Below the pieces are notes generated by a model that had not been told where the DNA came from, made no database searches, and saw only the letters and a program-made list of their open reading frames with translations. Below, in pieces: positions 29,487 to 32,531 of a stretch of 32,531 bases of DNA (positions are counted from its first letter, which is position 1; the number at the start of each line of letters is the position of its first letter). The stretch is from Prevotella sp. (lineage in GTDB: Bacteria; Bacteroidota; Bacteroidia; Bacteroidales; Bacteroidaceae): positions 1 through 32,531 of the forward strand of contig JAEEPF010000023.1 in assembly GCA_016284635.1 (NCBI GenBank), read 5' to 3'. The position numbers were made by a program, and so were the translations under genes.

Positions 29487-30650
29487 ATGATGGTGTTGCA
29501 AATCGTGATGGCAGCTATGGCATATACCCTCGCTGCCACTGCTGAGACAGAAGACAGTGCGACTGTCCATCGTGTGGAGGTGGAGGCGGTGCCGGGGCTG
29601 ATCCTGAAGACTAATGATTTCCTTCGGGGGAACAACGGTGAGGTGCGGACGATGAACCACGCCTTCACGGCGAAGGTGAAATATGCCTTCGCGCCTCCGT
29701 CGGGCTCTATGGAAGCAAAACTCTATAAGGGCGTCTATCAGGGTGTGGGTCTGGCCTATCACGACTTGAACCCGCAATTAGGTAATCCCGTCTCACTCTT
29801 CCTTTTTCAGGGCGCCACCATCAAGACCCTGGCCAGACGACTGTCCCTTGACTATGAATGGAACCTGGGACTGGCCTACGGTTGGAAGAAGTATGACGCC
29901 GAGACCCATCCCGACAACCGTGTCATTGGCTCCAAAATGACCGCTTACATCAATGTGGACCTTTATCTGCGTTATATGCTCTCGAATCAGTGGGATCTGA
30001 ACTTAGGTGCCTCCATTACCCATTTCAGTAACGGCAATACATCCATCCCCAATGCAGGTCTGAATATCGCCGGCATCAAAGCCAGTGTAGCGTATTATTT
30101 TAATAGGAGGGAAGGAGTAAGGAGAGAAGGAGTGGATTCTGCCTTTCAACGGCATTGGGTGTGGGATCTGACGCTCTATGGCGCTTGGAAACGGAAAGGT
30201 CTTGAGACAGAGACTGGTACTTTCGCCATTCCTGGGAAGTATGGGGTTGTGGGGCTTAACGTGAATCCGCTCTATCGGATCAACAGATGGCTGAATGTAG
30301 GACCCTCCTTCGACGCCTCCTATGACAGCAGCGCCAATATGGAGTTCGATGTCCCCCAAGGGGATAAAAGACGGGAACCGTCGGAGGAGGATGTCCGTCT
30401 GGCACCTTGGCATCGTCGGGTGGCACTGGGACTGTCAGGACGCGTGGAGTTCGTCATGCCTTATTTCACCATCAACTTCGGCATCGGACATAATTTCGTC
30501 AATGCCCAGACAGACGACCTGAAAGGCTTCTATGAAATTTTGGCGCTGAAGATCCACGTCCTGCGAAAGGCCTATGTCCATATCGGATACAGCCTCTACG
30601 ACTTCTACTACCCCAACAACCTCATGCTCGGCTTAGGCGTACATCTTTAA
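29487..30650 (+). CDS. PagL-like lipid A 3-O-deacylase / acyloxyacyl hydrolase family protein
   Basis: A 387-residue protein with a signal peptide (MMVLQIVMAAMAYTLAATA) and strands of an outer-membrane barrel. HFSNGNTSIPNAGLN (H179, S181) matches the His-x-Ser active-site motif of PagL-type lipid A deacylases. The family in Bacteroidota is longer than Pseudomonas PagL, in line with this length. It would trim an acyl chain from lipid A at the outer membrane. A short purine-rich repeat around 30106-30136 encodes NRREGVRREGV in a predicted loop. The start at 29487 follows the signal peptide; the frame is open from a TTG at 29460. The 3' end overlaps the convergent gene by 29 bases. Confidence 0.78.
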   Translation: MMVLQIVMAAMAYTLAATAETEDSATVHRVEVEAVPGLILKTNDFLRGNNGEVRTMNHAFTAKVKYAFAPPSGSMEAKLYKGVYQGVGLAYHDLNPQLGNPVSLFLFQGATIKTLARRLSLDYEWNLGLAYGWKKYDAETHPDNRVIGSKMTAYINVDLYLRYMLSNQWDLNLGASITHFSNGNTSIPNAGLNIAGIKASVAYYFNRREGVRREGVDSAFQRHWVWDLTLYGAWKRKGLETETGTFAIPGKYGVVGLNVNPLYRINRWLNVGPSFDASYDSSANMEFDVPQGDKRREPSEEDVRLAPWHRRVALGLSGRVEFVMPYFTINFGIGHNFVNAQTDDLKGFYEILALKIHVLRKAYVHIGYSLYDFYYPNNLMLGLGVHL

Positions 30651-31110
30651 TATAATTAGCAAAGATGCGGGCGGCACTCTCTACCTTTGCCGCACAGGGC
30701 CGGGTCTTGTAGTACTCTGCCGTTCGTGGTGAGGCTTCGTAGTGGCAGACGGCCTTCTCATGGCCTTTCAGACCTAAGATCTCTGCACAGATGAGGCTGC
30801 CGTTGTCTTCCTTCGACTTCGCCAACAATTCTTGCACCACCTTGTAACATGCTGATTTCCCCTCACGGTCGCTGCCTTCCGTCTGTCCGCAATCGAGACC
30901 GACTAACATGACGATGCCTGAAACGGCCCCGCACATCATCCGCAATCGTCCGACGCCGCCTCCGAAACCTGCTGCCACCTTCTTGGCCAGCGTGTCGTCG
31001 AGACCATAGAGGTCGGCAAAGGCTGCCACCACACTCTGACAACAGCCGTACCCCGCCATGAAATTGTCTACGGCACGCTGCACTCTCTCTTCCAATTCCT
31101 GATCACTCAT
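30622..31110 (-). CDS. C_GCAxxG_C_C family protein
   Basis: A 162-residue cytoplasmic protein with the spaced cysteines and Gly motif of the C_GCAxxG_C_C family: GYGCCQSV, FGGGVGRLRMMCGAVSGIVM, LDCGQ, then later Cys residues in SLICAE, AVCHYE and RPCAAKV. These proteins are proposed to bind metal or act in redox reactions; the exact role is not known. The last 29 bases overlap the end of the convergent PagL-like gene. Its promoter is separate and divergent from the NifU-like operon. Confidence 0.88.
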   Translation of the reverse strand: MSDQELEERVQRAVDNFMAGYGCCQSVVAAFADLYGLDDTLAKKVAAGFGGGVGRLRMMCGAVSGIVMLVGLDCGQTEGSDREGKSACYKVVQELLAKSKEDNGSLICAEILGLKGHEKAVCHYEASPRTAEYYKTRPCAAKVESAARIFANYIKDVRLSRA

Positions 31111-31136
31111 AACTTGCCAATATATGATTATGGCTG

Positions 31137-31144
31137 CAAAATTA
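31137..31144 (-). promoter_or_regulatory. Possible -7 element for the C_GCAxxG_C_C gene
   Basis: TAATTTTG on the minus strand, 26 bases before the ATG at 31110, fits TAnnTTTG. The -33 element is not clear. Confidence 0.45.
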
Positions 31145-31241
31145 CGTTTTTTCTCTCACACTTAGGTATGGTTATACCAAGAATTATGTTAAAAGAAGAA
31201 AAAACTTTGCCACTTTATATACATGTATACCATATTTTGAG

Positions 31242-31249
31242 TATCTTTG
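31242..31249 (+). promoter_or_regulatory. Possible -7 element for the NifU-like / GGGtGRT operon
   Basis: TATCTTTG lies 54 bases before the ATG at 31304 and fits the -7 consensus. No TTG occurs at the standard distance. Confidence 0.5.
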
Positions 31250-31303
31250 TAGGCTACAAAAAGGAACTATTAAGTTGTTTAACATTTAAATGTTTTATTA
31301 TCA

Positions 31304-32005
31304 ATGATTTATTCAAAAGAAGTTGAAAACATGTGTAGCGTTTGCAAAGGCGCTTATCATGGACCTGCACCAATCCCTGAGGAGGGCAAATGGGTGGCAG
31401 TGAAAGAAATCAAGGAGATCTCCGGTTACACCCACGGTATCGGCTGGTGTGCACCTCAGCAGGGTGCCTGCAAGCTGAGCCTGAACGTGAAGGACGGCAT
31501 CATCCAGGAGGCTCTCGTAGAGACCATCGGTTGCACGGGTATGACCCACAGTGCTGCTATGGCCAGCGAGATTCTGCCCGGCAAGACCATCCTCGAGGCC
31601 CTGAACACTGACCTCGTGTGCGACGCTATCAACACCGCCATGCGTGAGCTGTTCCTGCAGATTGTCTACGGACGTACGCAGAGCGCCTTCTCCGAGGGCG
31701 GTCTCGTCATCGGCGCCGGTCTGGAGGACCTCGGCAAGGGTCTGCGCTCTCAGACAGGTACGCTCTACGGAACCGTGGCCAAGGGCACACGCTACCTGGA
31801 GCTCACCGAGGGCTACATCACCAAGCAGTTCCTCGACAAGGACGACCAGGTGTGCGGCTACGAGTATGTTCACCTCGGCAAGATGATGGAAGCCATCAAG
31901 GGCGGCATGGACGCCAACGAGGCTGTGAAGAAGTTCACCGGCAGCTATGGCCGCACCAAGGCCGAGCAGGGTGTTGTGAAAGCTATTGACCCACGTAAAG
32001 AATAG
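31304..32005 (+). CDS. NifU-like iron-sulfur cluster assembly scaffold protein
   Basis: A 233-residue protein related to the NifU N-terminal scaffold. Cysteine-bearing motifs are MCSVCKG, GWCAPQQGAC and ETIGCTGMTHSAAMASEILPGKT, followed by LNTDLVCDAINTAMRELFLQIVYGRTQSAF. Start ATG 31304 (MIYSKEVENMC) fits the family as I recall it. It is paired with a GGGtGRT gene 12 bases downstream, a conserved combination in Bacteroidota and Firmicutes. It presumably assembles or carries an Fe-S cluster; its client is unknown. Codon use is strongly biased (AAG, CTG, GGC), suggesting high expression. Confidence 0.85.
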   Translation: MIYSKEVENMCSVCKGAYHGPAPIPEEGKWVAVKEIKEISGYTHGIGWCAPQQGACKLSLNVKDGIIQEALVETIGCTGMTHSAAMASEILPGKTILEALNTDLVCDAINTAMRELFLQIVYGRTQSAFSEGGLVIGAGLEDLGKGLRSQTGTLYGTVAKGTRYLELTEGYITKQFLDKDDQVCGYEYVHLGKMMEAIKGGMDANEAVKKFTGSYGRTKAEQGVVKAIDPRKE

Positions 32006-32017
32006 GAGGACCAAGCC

Positions 32018-32531
32018 ATGATAAGAAAAGTAAGTTTTGAGAGTTACGAGCGTCGTATCAAGCAGGTTCTCGCTGCATTGAACGAAAACGGTATTGCCAG
32101 CATCGAGGAGGCCAACGAAATCTGCGACAAGGCAGGTGTTGACCCCTACCTGATGTGTGAGGAGACCCAGGGCATCTGCTTCGAGAATGCTAAGTGGGCA
32201 TACGTTTGTGGTGCTGCCATCGCCATCAAGAAGGGCGTGAAGAGCGCTGCCGAGGCCGCCGAGGCTATCGGTATCGGTCTGCAGAGCTTCTGCATCCCCG
32301 GAAGTGTTGCCGACGACCGTAAGGTGGGTATCGGCCACGGTAATCTGGCCGCCCGTCTGCTCCGCGAGGAGACCGAGTGCTTTGCCTTCTTAGCTGGCCA
32401 CGAGAGCTTCGCTGCCGCCGAGGGTGCCATCAAGATTGCCGAGAAGGCCAACAAGGTTCGCCAGAAGCCCCTCCGCGTCATCCTGAACGGTCTGGGCAAG
32501 GACGCCGCCATGATTATCAGCCGCATCAACG
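32018..32531 (+). CDS. GGGtGRT family protein, N-terminal part
   Basis: The first 171 codons of a gene that runs off the right edge. MIRKVSFESYERRIKQVLAA, then GVDPYLMCEETQGICFENAKWAYVCGAAIAIKKG and IPGSVADDRKVGIGHGNLAARLL fit the GGGtGRT protein family; the name-giving motif should lie beyond the window. A strong Shine-Dalgarno sequence (AGGAGGA, 32004-32010) precedes the ATG at 32018, which is uncommon in Bacteroidota. It forms an operon with the NifU-like gene. The family's function is not established. Confidence 0.85.
   Translation, partial: MIRKVSFESYERRIKQVLAALNENGIASIEEANEICDKAGVDPYLMCEETQGICFENAKWAYVCGAAIAIKKGVKSAAEAAEAIGIGLQSFCIPGSVADDRKVGIGHGNLAARLLREETECFAFLAGHESFAAAEGAIKIAEKANKVRQKPLRVILNGLGKDAAMIISRIN

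Noticed and set aside
31313..32338. Minus-strand reading frame of 341 codons opposite the NifU-like and GGGtGRT genes
   Set aside because: It results from the strong codon bias of the real genes; the product is a low-complexity sequence with no family features.

Overview
The window comes from a Bacteroidota chromosome, most likely a Prevotella-type member of the Bacteroidales. The evidence is promoters of the TTTG-N19-TAnnTTTG type, ECF sigma/anti-sigma/TonB-receptor modules, lipoproteins and outer-membrane barrels, a trpBEGDCFA gene order, polysaccharide-degrading enzymes with short 'YDLxGR...GIYI' C-terminal tails, and abundant palindromic intergenic repeats. No transposase, integrase, CRISPR array, tRNA or rRNA is visible.

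Layout. 3-155: end of an AmmeMemoRadiSam-type radical SAM gene. 158-1927 (-): secreted GH43 arabinanase-like enzyme. 2089-9110 (+): complete tryptophan operon, trpB-E-G-D-C-F-A. It is preceded by a leader peptide with three consecutive Trp codons and a mutually exclusive antiterminator/terminator pair, which is a textbook attenuator. Palindromic elements sit in five of its six gene junctions. 9222-14224 (-): purL followed by a pair of single-domain CHR (chromate-family) transporter genes. purL carries an in-frame palindromic repeat that adds about 26 residues.

14473-18348 (+): a cell-envelope cluster with a small beta-barrel, two lipoproteins and a single polypeptide that joins an ECF sigma factor, a transmembrane helix, a periplasmic linker and an outer-membrane beta-barrel. 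The same bipartite motif (17 identical bases, 11 variable, 10 identical) lies directly upstream of the fusion gene and of the next lipoprotein gene. It is a good candidate for the promoter read by this sigma factor. 18349-19026 is non-coding. It holds a tandem/hairpin repeat and a 307-bp element bounded by perfect 39-bp inverted repeats that resembles a MITE.

19027-23282 (+): a small lipoprotein, then a conventional ECF sigma / DUF4974 anti-sigma / TonB-receptor module, followed by a possible ECF-driven small RNA ending in a strong terminator. 23474-29372 (-): probably one unit of M1 aminopeptidase, SGNH-type carbohydrate esterase and a TPR-sensor histidine kinase. 29487-30650 (+): PagL-like lipid A deacylase. 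30622-31110 (-): C_GCAxxG_C_C redox-type protein. 31304-end (+): NifU-like Fe-S scaffold plus GGGtGRT protein.

The most novel items are the sigma factor/outer-membrane-barrel fusion with its matching promoter motif, the trp attenuator, the 39-bp inverted-repeat element, and the spread of palindromic elements into junctions and coding sequence. All functional statements are inferred from sequence reading and remembered family knowledge; no database search was run.
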